A stretch of 64,000 nucleotides of DNA from Leptodactylus fallax. Taxonomy: Eukaryota; Chordata; Amphibia; Anura; Leptodactylidae. The position numbers and the translations under genes were made by a program. Numbering within the stretch: the first letter of the stretch is position 1; every line of letters starts with the position of its first letter. Below the pieces are notes generated by a model that did not search any database, had not been told where the DNA came from, and saw nothing but the letters and a program-made list of their open reading frames with translations. This document shows, one piece after another, positions 21,921 to 33,538 of this stretch. The stretch is taken from positions 3,163,501 to 3,227,500 of the forward strand of contig CAMRHE010000166.1 in the NCBI GenBank assembly GCA_947044405.1, given 5' to 3'.

Positions 21921-22254
21921 CGTATGGGCAGGGCTGGCGTCAGGGGGGGCAAACTGGGCAATTGACCAGGGCCCTGACCCCAAAGGGCCCCCGGGATCCA
22001 GAGCCTGATGACTCTGGATCCCGGAGTCAGGACCGACCATATCAATAACAGAAAGGGACCCAGTGTAATGTGCCGCAGGGCCGCAGGCCCAATCACAGGC
22101 TTCAGCGGTGACGTCCACAACGTGTGACGTCAGCCGCAGAGAAGAGGAACCTGGCGGGGATAGAGGAGCAGCGCGAGGAGGCCCAGGAGAGGTAAGGCAA
22201 GGTAAGTATAACTGTTTATTTTCCCTTACCTCTCCTGGGCCTCCGATAATTATA

Positions 22255-22690
22255 CTCTGGGGTCTATTATATTGGGAAACTTAAATATGAGGGGGTTATT
22301 ATAAGGAGGAACTATTATTTATAAGATGGGCTATTATTTATAAGGGGGGGAACTATTTATAAGAGGCCTATAAAAATGGGGGGACTATTATATATAAGGC
22401 ATCCATTATAAGGGGGAGCTATTATTTATAAGAGGGGAACTATTTATAAGGGGGGTATAATTGTTAAGTGGGCGTATTTATGAAGGGGGCTATTAGTGAT
22501 AATGAGGACTATTATTTATAAGGGTAACTATTATTTATGAGAAGGCTATTATAAGGGAGCAGTATTATTTTTATGGGCTGACTGTTACTGATACAGGGCA
22601 CTATTTATCATTTATAAGGGAGCTATTACTGATAAAAGTGTAATATTATTTATAAGGAGGCGCTATAATAACTGATGACTGCGTGCTAAA
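22255..22690 (+). repeat. Degenerate array of about 18-33-bp units
   Basis: Irregular repetition of CTATTATTTATAAG with a G-run, about 18 to 20 times. It is internal to the hAT and not coding. Confidence 0.75.
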
Positions 22691-22737
22691 ATCTATTAGG
22701 CGGTACAAAGGTGTTCATTTGAATTGTGTGTGGTAAA

Positions 22738-23085
22738 GGGTGTATTCACACGGTGGAAAATGAAAATCATTTTCCGCTGCTGGAATTTTTGCCGCGGTCT
22801 GCTGCTACGGGATGCCGATGCAGTGCATCAGCATTCCGTCGCGGCATCCCGCTCCTGATTAGGCCCGGATGAATGGGCCCAATCAGGAGGGAGTCTTGAG
22901 CCGCGGACACCGCGGGCGGAATATGTGGCAAAATCAAGCAGGACGCTTCTTTTTTTCCGCCATCTGTTGCGATCTCTGCCTCCCATTGAAAACAATGGGA
23001 GGCGGATTCGGGAGGAATCTGCTCCGTATTCGGGGCAGATTCCGCCCCCAAATCCGCAGCAAATTCCTCTGTGTGAACACACCCA
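22738..23085. mobile_element. Palindromic MITE nested in the hAT
   Basis: The left end GGTGTATTCACACGG and the right end CTGTGTGAACACACCC are inverted. Inner arms include GCCGCGGTC / CCGCGGACACCGCGG and AATGGGAGGCGGATTCGG. A related element is at 59,515. Confidence 0.65.
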
Positions 23086-23269
23086 AAATGGGGCTTTTTA
23101 TTACTTTTTTGTAGGCAGAAAGGAGGCGTCATTATAGGGGCTGCCACTGCAAGACAATGGTGTTGCTTTTAATTTTGCCCAGGGCCCCACTTTGTCTAAA
23201 ACCGGCCCTGCGTATGGGGGTCTGTCTGGCTCACAGAAGTGTGTTAGCCCCCTTTTTCTTTTTCCTTGT

Positions 23270-23770
23270 TTCTTCCAGACTAATTTGCACCCATCAGAGC
23301 CCAGTCTATTGACTTTCATCTCATCACTCCAAATTAGCCATTTCCAATCTTCTACTGACCCATTTCTTATTTATTTGCAAACTCGTGCAGACGCTTCTTA
23401 TGACGAGTCTTGAGTCGAGGCTTCTTCACATGTTTTCGGGCCACCATTCCAGACTTGTGTAACGCACATCGCACAGTGCTTGCATGGATTTCTATGATCT
23501 CCATATGAGGAAGCATATGAGCCACCTCCACTGACGTGTTTGTCACACCAGAACTGATAGACTTTGTGATGAGCTAACTTGTTGACTCCCATATTTTACC
23601 TGGACGTCCACCTCTTGACTTTTGAATGGATAGGTGGACTTCATTTCATATTCTTCCAACTGTCATGGAACTCACATGATGCAGTTTGGCAATTTTCTTG
23701 GCAATTTTCTTGACTGCTATCCATGAGCTGGATGATGCTGTCCATGTTGTATTCAGCATGATACGAAATC
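23270..23770 (-). pseudogene. Tc1 transposase N-terminal fragment
   Basis: On the minus strand, IQLMDSSQ and AKLHHVSSMTVGRI form the helix-turn-helix region. SRGGRPGKIWE is the GRP hinge and WLIWSDEMKVNRLGSDG carries the first catalytic Asp in WSDE. The fragment is cut just after CKLVWKK by the LTR-like/hAT insertions. A stop and frameshifts occur near 23,360 and 23,640. It is the other half of the fragment at 21,090-21,402. Confidence 0.75.
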
Positions 23771-23800
23771 ACCTTCACTAGCCTTGGAGCACTTTTGTTG

Positions 23801-24164
23801 TTATCCCTTTCCTAAAAGTACCACAAAGTGCCTAGTACCGGGTACTTTTTATTACCAGCTTTAGGCTAAAGAGGTAATAGAAGGTCACATGTATAAAAAT
23901 TGCTGAACTGACTTTGGTTGTCACTTAGATGACAAAGATAAATTGAGCCAAGTCAATAGTATGCAGTAGAAAATTGGCTTTAATTCCAAGTTAGTTTGTA
24001 AAACACAAGTTGTGTTGTAAAGTGCCAAGAAAAATAGTATACTCTGAGAGACACACAGGGACAGGGTTGTACAAATTTTCAAAGGAAGTGAATCGAAGGA
24101 CAAGGTGTCAAAGGATCCATTGCATAGGCTCAGGTTTTCCAATATCAAACTACATTCTTCAATA
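23801..24164. other. No gene seen
   Basis: Anonymous sequence between the old Tc1 and the antisense L2. The minus-strand frame at 23,921-24,172 has no recognisable motif. Confidence 0.45.
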
Positions 24165-25345
24165 ACTATCAATAATAATAATAATAATAATAATAATTTT
24201 TATTTATATAGCACCAACATATTCTGTAGCACGGTACAACTTGTAGGGTTCAAGTACTGACAAAAAAGATACATTACAAAGAAATAGTCAATTCACACAC
24301 TGGGACTGAGGGCCCTGCTCGCAAGAGCTTATGAGGTAGAGGGGGTGACATAAGAGGTAGCAGGCGCGGCAACAGATGTAGCATTGCTTGTACAATGGTC
24401 AGACAATTTTGTAATAGAGGTTACTATCATTACACATATATAAAGCTGTATGAGCCGTCACCAGTCATGTCCTTTAACGTACAGATGGTGCCTGGACATA
24501 TAAAGTTAGTCTGATATGGCATCATATCCTGTGAGGTAATGTTGGAGCATAAACAGAGGAGGGTACGTTTTAGGGATTCTAACTACGGAAGGGTTTACAT
24601 TAGGAGTTGTGATAGGCCTGTCTGAAAAGATATGTCTAGTATACGCTTGAAGCTGTGGAAATTGGGGGTTAATCTGATAGTCTGGAATAGAGCATTCCAG
24701 AGAAGTGGTGCAACTCGGGAGAAGTCTTGTATTAGAGCATGGGAGGTTCTGATAATAGAGGATGTTAGTCTTAGGTCATTGAGTGAACGGAGAGTACGGG
24801 TTGGGTGATAGACAGTGATGAGGGAGGAAATGTAGGGAGATGCAGCATTATGGAGAGCCTTGTGAATGAGGGTGATAAGTTTATATTGTATTCTGTATTG
24901 AATAGGCGGCCAATGTAGTGACCGGCACAGACTGGAGGCATCGCTGTAGCGTCTAGACTGATAGATGAGCCTGGCCGCCACATTCAAAATAGATTGTAGA
25001 GGGGACAGTTTAGTTAGGGGAAGACCGATTAGTAAGGAGTTACAGTAGTCAAGGCGGAGAGTGAATCAGGGCAACAATAAGTGTTTTTAGTGTATTTGTG
25101 GTAAGGAAAGGGCGGATTCTGGAGATGTTTTTGAGGTGGAGAAGACATGAGCGTGCGAGTGATTGGATATGGGGGGTGAAGGAAAGGTCTGAGTCAAGCA
25201 AAACCTCGAGGCAGCGGGCATACTGCCTAGGAGTTATGGTAAGGCCAGAGACTGCAATGGCAGATCTATTAGATGGTGGAAACAGAAGTAATTCAGTCTT
25301 TGAGAGATTCAGTTTCAGATAGAGCGAAGACATGATATTCAAGTA
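24165..25345 (-). mobile_element. 5'-truncated L2 LINE, antisense
   Basis: The 3' end is on the left: an ATA-repeat tail (24,170-24,196), then TTTTTATTTATATAGCACCAAC and GAGGGCCCTGCTCGCAAGAG, the inverse of the L2 3' UTR. The coding part extends to about 25,345, where it is truncated. It is a different L2 subfamily from the copy at 9-11 kb. Confidence 0.85.
24595..25342 (-). pseudogene. L2 reverse transcriptase C-terminal region
   Basis: It reads LYLKLNLSKTELLLFPPS, LTITPRQYARCLEVLLDS, FTPHIQSLARSCLLHLKNIS and RIRPFLTTNTLKTLIVALI. Then, after a frame change near 25,050, NVAARLIYQSRRYSDAS and SLHWPPIQYRIQYKLITL follow, through FSRVAPLLWNAL. This is the thumb and C-terminal domain after the YADD palm, which is not included. 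The two frames are individually long and clean (97 and 130 codons), so decay is light. Confidence 0.87.
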
Positions 25346-25448
25346 TATTCAATTACATTATGGCAGCAGGACACATATTGTGTGGTCTATGGTTTCTACT
25401 GCATATCATTAGAAATGTCTTCTACATAATTGTATGCTGTTGAAGTAC

Positions 25449-25699
25449 TTAAAGGGGTTTGCCCAAGATAAGACAACATTGCAAGGGGGCCAGGGAAGGT
25501 AAAAAAAACCCCCATCCCTACTCACTTCTTCCCAGTGTTCTGCCACCGCGGTCTGGTCCTTCTGTTCCCGGGTCTTGTTTTGGTGGAAGTCCCTGCCGCA
25601 TGTGGCCGCTAAGGCCAATCAGCAGCCTAAGGAAAGTACACAGGATATCAGCTTCCCTGGCCCCTTGCAAATAAACGCTTATCCTGGACAACCCCTTAA
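25449..25699. mobile_element. TTAA-flanked MITE
   Basis: TTAA is at 25,449 and 25,696. The ends are AAAGGGGTTTGCCCAAGATAA and TTATCCTGGACAACCCCTT. It is a close relative of the 828 copy, with GTTCTGCCACCGCGGTCTGG inside and GTGAGTAGGG on the minus strand at about 25,518. Confidence 0.8.
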
Positions 25700-27314
25700 A
25701 TTGATTGGTTAGCTCTCATTTATATCTATGGTCTTTCTTGCAGTCTATATTATAATGTGCCATATATATGTTTCATCTAGTAATTCTCTGTATGTTTCCA
25801 GATCCTTGTTCCTGCGAAGTAGTATTTTAGTTTACAGTTGTCTTATTCCTGTCATTAATTCTAATTCCTTGTGTTAGTTTGTATCCAGTTTCCATAGCAG
25901 AATATTTTGCTTGCTTGTTTGCTTGTTTAGGTTTGTTAGTTTGTTTTTATTGTCTCTGGCTATTTCTGTTGTTTATGTTAGGTTTAGTATTGCAGAGTAG
26001 GCTTTCCATTATGGATGGCTTTAGGGAAATTGTGGGTCAGTGTTATCTAGTGTTAAGGACAGCATTTAGAAATAGGACTGGGAAATGATTGAGGCAAAAC
26101 TAGTCTGTTCACCATACATCACCATCATCCGTTTATTCAATCACTTGAATACCCTCATGACCACCCATTTTTTCCATCATCTGATCAACATTAGCATTTT
26201 GTTCCAGTCATCTATTGACGAGTTCCTATGTCTTTGCATTATTTTTACCTGCTAATGTTGTGATATGTGCTTTATATTTTTACCCCAACTGTAAGTCCTG
26301 AGAATGAGTACTGGGAGAATCTGTTTGTACCCTGTAAGGGGGAATGCTATAGGTGAAGTACAGTTCTGCCAGTATTCTGCCATCTTGTATTCAGCCAGTG
26401 TCACTACAGATATGAGACTAGTTGTAGTCATATAGTAATAAAGGAATGAGCCACTTGATAGGTTGACATTACATTCCTAACGTATAGATTTGTCCTTCCT
26501 TACCTTTTCTCTTGGCTGGACGTATTTAGACTTGTATTTGTATCACAAGTTAAGCAACTTTCCTAAAAGCAACATGTTTTCATGATATATTAAAACAAAG
26601 GGATATGCTAACTCCCATTGTCTATGTGTGGCTACCACCCTGCTGGGGCGGAAGATTTTTGTAATATTGTGTTGAATTGGTTTCATGAGAAATTGCATTG
26701 GTTAACGAAACTGGAAATCAGTTAAATGTGGACATATCTGTAAGTATTCAAAGCCTTTGTGATCATGAAGTTATAAAGCTGCATGTTTTTAAAGTTTATC
26801 TATGGTAGAAACTAAAGAAAATTTATGCTAAAATTTAAATTCCACCAAATTTTTCTGTATTCATTTTATCAAGAAATTTTTAACTGCATGATTTCAATAG
26901 AAATAAAAAGTGTAGCGTACACCTCATGACCTAAAAGACAAGCTGTAGCCGCATAAGGCATTGCACTAAACCAACAGTTGTGTGCCACCATTTATTACAC
27001 TTCTGAAGTTTGACGATTTAGTGTGAACAAATTTAGGTAATTTCATTGATGCATTTTCACTGCTATTAAATGTAGTCTGATCTAGTGCCCAAGACATCAT
27101 TTTTTTTCACCTAAATTTTAATTGAAATAAAATGTAAATCCTCATTGGGGTAATATTGTGCGACTTCCACATTTTCTGTGAAATTAAATTGTAATATAAG
27201 CATTCTCGATACTCAATATCTGCTGGTATATTGTTCTCCATCAAATTTGCATTTATACAGCACCATAAGACTTCAGTCATTGTCAATTGTTTTAAAAATA
27301 CATTTTCATTTAAA
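25700..27314. other. No gene seen
   Basis: About 1.6 kb of AT-rich anonymous sequence. I found no repeat partner within the window, no inverted ends and no convincing frame. It may be ancestral unique DNA. Confidence 0.45.
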
Positions 27315-28185
27315 TCCCCTCCTCTTGGTTCAGACTGGTGCTGAAGTGACAGAGTGCCAAACTGTCTGCTGGCTTAATTACTTCTTTCAGTTCCCCAGAG
27401 TGTGATATTTAAAAAAAAAAAAAAAAAAAAATCATTGAAATTTAAAAGGTTTATCCGGTTTATAAGATTGATGGCCTATCCTTAGGATTGGCCATCAATA
27501 TTAGATCTACGGTATCATCAGTACCAAGGCAGACTATAGCTGCTAGTGTAGGTACTGCAGCACTGCCCCACTGAAGTCTAAGGATAAGCCATCAATTTTA
27601 GAAACCATATAAGGGCCGGTTCACATCTCTGTTTGGGTTTCCGTTCAGGGAGTCCGCTTGGGAACCCCCCGAACGGAAACCTATTCGCATAAAAAGCAGT
27701 TTACCTGGGTAAACCTGACTATAATGGGGTCCGTGTGGTTTCCGCACGAAACATGCAGAAACATGCGGAGAGGAAAATGCCGCTTGCTTCGTGCGGAAAC
27801 TGAGCGGAAACCAAAGGGACCCCATTATAGTCTATGGGGTCTGTGTGGTTTCCCAGGTAAACCACTTTTTATGCGTATAGGTTTCCGTTCGGGGGGTCCC
27901 CAAGCAGACTCCCCAAACGGAAACCCGAACGCAGATGTGAACCGGCCTTTACCCCTTTAAATACTCCTCCTGGTCCGAACAAATGCTGAAGTGATAGCAT
28001 GTCATGCTGCTTGCTGACCAAATGACATCTTTCATTTGCCTCAGAGCATGATGTTACATATTAAAAAAAAAAAATAAAAATCATATCTAATTTTAATCCT
28101 CCTCCTCCTCCCAAACCACTGCTGAAGTGATAGTATGCCACACTGTCTACTGGCTAAATTACTTCTTTGAGTTCCCCAGATTTTC
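27315..28185 (+). repeat. Three-unit tandem repeat (about 135 bp) with a MITE inside
   Basis: Units start near 27,315, 27,965 and 28,100. Shared phrases are GCTGAAGTGATAG, TGCTTGCTG-like, TTCAGTTCCCCAGAG and an A-run followed by TCCTCCTCCT. After the MITE (27,442-27,960) is removed, the spacing is about 135 bp for both intervals. Confidence 0.75.
27442..27960. mobile_element. TTAA MITE containing a second palindromic MITE
   Basis: The outer element has TTAA at 27,442-27,445 and 27,957-27,960, with arms ATTGATGGCCTATCCTTAGG and AAGGATAAGCCATCAATTTT. The inner element is 27,611-27,950: AAGGGCCGGTTCACATC and GATGTGAACCGGCCTTT, with long arms including GTTTCCGTTCGGGGGGTCC in inverse. It inserted close to the outer right end. 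Confidence 0.85.
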
Positions 28186-30020
28186 ATTGTAATTTAATGC
28201 CTCCTTCCCATGGTCATCCACAGCACAAGTGAAGTAGTACATGGTCATTGAGTCACTCATCATCACTGTTTGATTCTTCTAGTCTGACTCCTCATCATTC
28301 TTCGTTGTTCCATCATTATTGTCACTCATCCATAACAGAATCTGTGGGACAGTAACATGTCATTCATGGCTCACTATGTCAGTGTTTTCCAAGGTCTGGT
28401 GCTATTGCACTTTCACTCCCCCTCCTTTCGTGTATGTAAATCGAAGCACTGTCATGCTGTCTTACAGCTGCAGAGCCTGAGTGAGAGAAGCCACATAGCA
28501 AAGGAGTTGCTCTTCTCCATCAATCAGGAAATTTCCTTCTGGATGTCTCACTCCCCACCAACTATAACTACCCAATGTAGTGAAAGACAATGGGAGGAAC
28601 ACTGTGGCTGCACTGCAATTGGAAAACATAAAATATTGCCCCTGCACTGCATACACCATACATTTGATGGTGGGACATTTTTTAAACATGTATATTGGTA
28701 TATTCAGTCATGACTGAACCCTTGAACATCTGGATCAACAGACTGGACCAGTGGTAGAAACTGGATATGTTTTACATTGATGTACTGTCTTGTTCAAACT
28801 CCAGTGTACTGTCAAAGAGAGGGTATTAAGTGTGGTAGATGTGCACCAATAATACTGTCCAACAATACTGTCTACCGCAAAGGTGGAATCAGGCATGGAT
28901 CCATAAGAATTTTCTTACACCTCCAGCTGGAGACCATAAATTGATTTGCCATTTCTGATGTGGGGGAGGACTTGGCTATGTATTAGCAGCTCAGTTATGC
29001 CTCTGCCACTGTTTCCCTATATAACATGTTCCATACTATACTACCTTTACTAGCATAATAAAAAAAGATTGGGAAAAAGGCATTGCTTCTAAATAATTTA
29101 CTTACAAAAAAAAATCTTGCTTTACAATAGCACAAAAGATACTACCAAAAAGGGATTATTTTTGTGCCACTTGTAAAAGCTGTTCCTTTTTCTGATATCA
29201 CCATGCGTGTTTCAACACCAACTGCTAACTGCCCCCAAAAAGGGACAACTTTTGTTTAAAAAAAAAAAGTCACTGCTTCTTCATTTTCCACCATAATGCA
29301 CTGCCACAAAAACATTGTTTCTTCTGATAAATACCCAGGGGCATCTGTACCCAAAAAGGATAGTTTTGGAACCATATTTTAATTTTAAAAAGCATAAAAA
29401 AGTGTGTTTTTAAACAGGCAGTTTGCTACCATTTACCCATACAGATGTTATGTATATTGCTGTCACTTTCACATTATTAAAACTGTTACTTTGTTTGCAT
29501 TAAAAAGATAAAAAGGTATTGGGCAGAGTCATAGGTGACCACAGAGTGTCATACACACCTTTTCAGGGCAATTTTCAATTTTGCTGAGGAACAAATTCAG
29601 ATGAAAATTACATTTTTGCCCAAAATAGGCAAATCTAAAACAAATCGAATTTTGAAAGTTGTCTCATTTCTAGTCAGTTTTGTGTATGACCCTTGATCCT
29701 TAATAGGCAACCCCATAAATGGTACAGTAATGATACGGACACTTTAGTTGTAATTTGAAAATTAACTCCTGCAGGAGGGACACAATTTGGTGGTTACAGT
29801 ACAAGGCATAATGCTTGGTAGTTACAAAAGGCAACAGAACAATCTCTCTATGAGCACAAACAAATTATGCTTAGAGTCTTTCAGTGAGGGTACACACCTT
29901 ATTATTATAATCTCTTAGTGAGGACACTCAATATTTATTTATATTTTTCATTGAGGGCACACAACGTTTAGTTGCAGTATCTTAGTCAATGTATACATCT
30001 TAATGTATGGTTCATTTATT
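28186..30020. other. No gene seen
   Basis: Anonymous. The plus frame at 28,357-28,713 (118 codons) matches no family I recognise and lacks splice or promoter context. Several A-runs occur (29,105, 29,255). Confidence 0.45.
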
Positions 30021-30601
30021 TCACAATGAACCACTGCAGATAGCAAAAGTTCAGCGCTCGTCTATCTCTGGTATTTTCCATTGAAAAGAATGGTGCCGCA
30101 GCATGCATTTCCAACATGCTGTTCTTTTCAAACTGGAGTTAAAAAAAAAAAATTCCCAGTGGATCAGTGGAGGTCCTATTGGTCGTACTTCAAATGTTCA
30201 GCAAGCTACCCTTTATCCTGTGGATAAATTGTTGTTCATAGGGGTTTGTCGTCTGAAACCCCTACCAATCCTGAGAATGGGGGGTGTTTTACCCCTGTTT
30301 TTTATGTGGCAGCAGTGAATGAGGTGCACCCCTGTTCCCTTTCAATTCAATGAGAGTGGTGGAGAGAGTCAAAGTACAGCACTCGGCTATCTCCAGCGCT
30401 CCCATTAAAGTGAGTAGGAGCAAAAGTACATCTGCATCCAATGGGGATGTGTTCACTATAACTACATTCACTACAGGGGTAAACTACCCACCATTATTAG
30501 GATCAGTGTGTGTCTCAGTAGGCAGACCCCTATTGATCAACCATTTATCCTCTATCCTATGGATAGAAGAGAGATATTTCTTGTAACAAAAACCCCTTTA
30601 A
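30021..30601. mobile_element. Degenerate T2-like MITE
   Basis: The right end AAAACCCCTTTAA (30,589-30,601) and the phrases CCTATGGATAG, CCTGTGGATAAATTGTTG and CCCCTACCAATCC recall the TTAA family. The left end is not identified, so the start is approximate. Confidence 0.4.
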
Positions 30602-31509
30602 TACAAATTGATATTTTTACATAATTTTAACATTTGATAAAAAACATCCTCTTTGTACACTTACAAGTAATAACTAATCTATCTCTGTGTAAAGAAAGGA
30701 AGATTTGTGGTTAAAATGGATTTAAAGAAATATAGATCCCTTTTGAAATCTGCTTTTGCTCTAGGCCCCTCCGCACAACACAAATGGGGAAATGGCAAAA
30801 ATCAGCTTTGGTTAGGCAATTTTTTTTAATATACTATTGGACTGACTGGACTCTCTTTTGAGGATCTGCAATTCAAAGTACTTTATTGAGACAAGCCAAC
30901 AACTGGTAGGACAGAAAAACTATGTACGGTGTTGTATTGTTGTCTTTATCACATATTGCTGGTATAAATAATTTTACTAAGGGGGTGTCATGTTTCCATC
31001 TGACTCTGATATCTATCTATCTCTGCAAAAACTTTTCTTTGCAGGAACTAATACTATTAGACGAAGGGGCTGGCTGTACTTTAATACTGATGTGTGAAAC
31101 ATCTAAGCCTGAGATGCAACAGCACAGCTTATAAAATTCATGCCATGTTGACAGCTGGCATCATGCTGACCCAGGCTTCATGGCCAGTGTGACATAAGTC
31201 AGGAGGATAGATATTTTAAGAAAGTCAGCAGAGAACAGCCTGCTGCATTCATGAAAGAGGCAGTCAGCGTTGTCTGACTACTACAATTAGTTACATGATG
31301 CCCTGTATCTTGACCCAATTACCAATGTCACAAGTATCTTAAACACTTATGGCGATAAGGGTTCCACAGAAAACTGCTAACCTAATTTAACCTCTTTCTA
31401 TAGTGAACTGCTTTACCCACACAGTCAACAACAGGATCATAGCTGTTATATATTAACCTCTTAATTACTGCTTTTAGGCCATAGGCCATTTTAGCTATAA
31501 TAACAAAAA
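30602..31509. other. No gene seen
   Basis: AT-rich sequence with no repeat or frame I can support. Confidence 0.45.
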
Positions 31510-31907
31510 TTAAAGGGAGTCTTTCAGCAGTAAATTGGTTATAACGCATAGTTAAATTGGTTATAAAGCTAATCCCAGTACCTTGTAGGGGTGATTCTAC
31601 AGTTTACAATGACACCTCTGTTATTTAGTTTTGAACTCTAATTTTCATGTAAATCACCATTTTATTCATACGCAAATTAGGTGAAAAGTGCTTTAGGGGC
31701 GTGTCTTAGTCTGTCTGGGCTTTGGTCTTAGTTCTAGATTCCTAAGCAAAGCATTTCACCTCTCTTTTGCATATGAATTAAATGTTGATTTACATGAAAA
31801 TGGGTATCCAAAGCTGAATAACAGGCATAATTGAAAACTGTAAAAACACCCCTACAAGGTACTGTGATCAGGTTTAGAGCCAATTTACTACTGTGAGATT
31901 TCCTTAA
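31510..31907. mobile_element. TTAA-flanked MITE, CAGTAAATTGG subfamily
   Basis: The left end TTAAAGGGAGTCTTTCAGCA pairs with CTGTGAGATTTCCTTAA on the right. CAGTAAATTGG / CCAATTTACTA continues the TIR. Inner arms ATTTTCATGTAAATCA and TGATTTACATGAAAAT lie at about 31,640 and 31,785. 398 bp, no coding capacity. Confidence 0.85.
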
Positions 31908-32215
31908 AGACAATTTCAATAAAATATATAAAACTCTCAAAACTGCACCCGAAGTCCTAGCCTCTACACAATTAGGATAACCTAACAGCCCCTAACTAGG
32001 ACAATATTTGCAAACCCAATTCCAAAAATAGTATAACACTGTGTAAAATGATTACAACCTACAACCCCGACAAAACATGAAAAAAATCTCCCTGCATATA
32101 AATATAACCCAACAAAATTACACCAGGAGCATATAGCAATAAAAAAATAACAATCAATATTTATTGAAATACATATACAAACATTAGACAAAAACAGCAC
32201 AAAAAACAACACAAT

Positions 32216-32804
32216 TGTAATGTCTCTGTGGCACTTTGTATTGTCTGAACACTACCCTATTCCCTCGCCTCTGTAATTGATTTTCCACCACACCCATTTC
32301 CTTCACCTTGGTTTCCCTCTGTTCCTTTAATAGTTAATCTTAGCCTTACCTGTGTGATTGACAGCCTTTCTGCCAATCAAGTCTGGGGCGGGTTCTGGAC
32401 TTCCTATAAACAGGTCACCAGCCCAAACAGGTTTGCTGGCTATTGTGACTTTGTACTTGCTAAGCTTTCTACTCACTCTTATCGTATTGTACTTTCTGAC
32501 TTCTGACCTTTGGCTTTCTTGTGACTACTCTTTTGGATTGCGATTTGGTACTGCTTTGTCTCTCTGGCTTTGACCCTTGGCTTGGTGACTCCTCTTCTGT
32601 GTTGTGTTGTCTTGTCTGCGTTTAGTGTTTACACTTGTCTAGAGAAGTGATTGTCGCCCAGTTGTCGTCTGCCGCCTAGGGCAGTTCTGGCAAGTAGGCA
32701 GGGGCAGGGGGGATTCAGCTTAGGACTCACTATCTCTGTCATTCCCTTCCTCCCAGGTTTCAGCAGCAGCACTGGGGAATTGCTCAACTGGCAATTCCCT
32801 TACA
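32216..32804 (+). mobile_element. Solo LTR, second copy, 5-bp target duplication
   Basis: It begins TGTAATGTCTCTG and ends TTCCCTTACA. ACAAT flanks it on both sides (32,211-32,215 and 32,805-32,809). It shares with the copy at 15.7 kb TTAATCTTAGCCTTACCTGT, GATTGACAGCC, CTATAAACAGGTCA (TATA-like, about 32,404) and GGCAGGGGCAGGG. It is 64 bp shorter. No internal region. Confidence 0.88.
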
Positions 32805-33538
32805 ACAATAGGGAAGGATATAAAGTATAACCAACTTCAACTGAAAAGAGAACACATAGGAGGTGGAATTTCACTCACTGGTACAATAAATAAATCAAAA
32901 TACTAATGCAAGACAATACCAGTCATAACATGTCTGCATAGTAAACATTAATATTAATTAAATGTCATGCTATAAAATATCAGGCACAATAGTCATACAC
33001 TTCAAATACTAAATATGCATAAATAGAAATATTTATATAGGAAAGACCCATGCATTGATTTGCTTTACTGATATATGCCTGTTTTAGTGACTGTCAGTCT
33101 TATTCATTGCGCATATTGATTTCTCCAGACTTTCTGATTTTTTTGATATTATATATGATAGATACTTAATGTCTTAGCTATTTTAATTTGAGCAACATTT
33201 TCCTGAAATTATTCACAATTTTTACACCATTTTTAGAAATAGATTTTCACAGATTGGTGAACCTCTGAGCACCTTTGCTTCTAAGAGACTCTGTCTCTCT
33301 AACATGCTCTTTTTATACACTGTCATATGGCTTAGGTGACATTTGACCCTGCAGCGATTTTTCATTACTATCACTTATTTTCCCAGCCTTTTGTTAACCC
33401 TGTCTCATCTTTTTTTAATTTTATAATGCTGAAGATATAACTCCTCTACGTTCATTTTCTCTGCATTTTACTCAGTACTGTACTCCAAGCCCATACTCCA
33501 TACACAGTTACTCAGTGAGAGGCAAGAACAGTTCTCTA
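32805..33538. other. No gene seen
   Basis: AT-rich anonymous sequence between the LTR and the young Tc1. No inverted ends or supported frame. Confidence 0.45.

Larger units (their letters stand above)
21929..23210. mobile_element. Non-autonomous hAT element, 8-bp target duplication
   Basis: CGTATGGG flanks both ends (21,921-21,928 and 23,211-23,218), the 8-bp signature of hAT. The ends are CAGGGCTGGCG and the inverse of CAGGGCCGGTTTTAG. There is no transposase. The interior carries a GGTAAGGCAAGGTAAGTATA module, a degenerate array of GGGCTATTATTTATAAGG words (22,255-22,690) and a nested palindrome (22,738-23,085). Confidence 0.88.
19865..23800 (-). mobile_element. Old Tc1 element broken by three later insertions
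   Basis: The 3' end is near 19,865 (ACACTGACAAGCAAAAAGGT). The transposase C-terminal part is at 21,090-21,402 and the N-terminal part at 23,270-23,770. A deleted LINE copy (20,029-21,030), an LTR-like piece (21,403-21,920) and a hAT (21,929-23,210) lie between them. The outer 5' inverted repeat was not found, so the right limit is approximate. Confidence 0.65.

Noticed and set aside
22767..23147. Overlapping frames of 70-126 codons on both strands
   Set aside because: They mirror one another because the region is a palindrome with a GC-rich core. No protein family is recognised.
28357..28713. A 118-codon frame in an otherwise element-free region
   Set aside because: No motif, no homologous family recognised and no splice or promoter context. 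Length is within chance for this amount of sequence.
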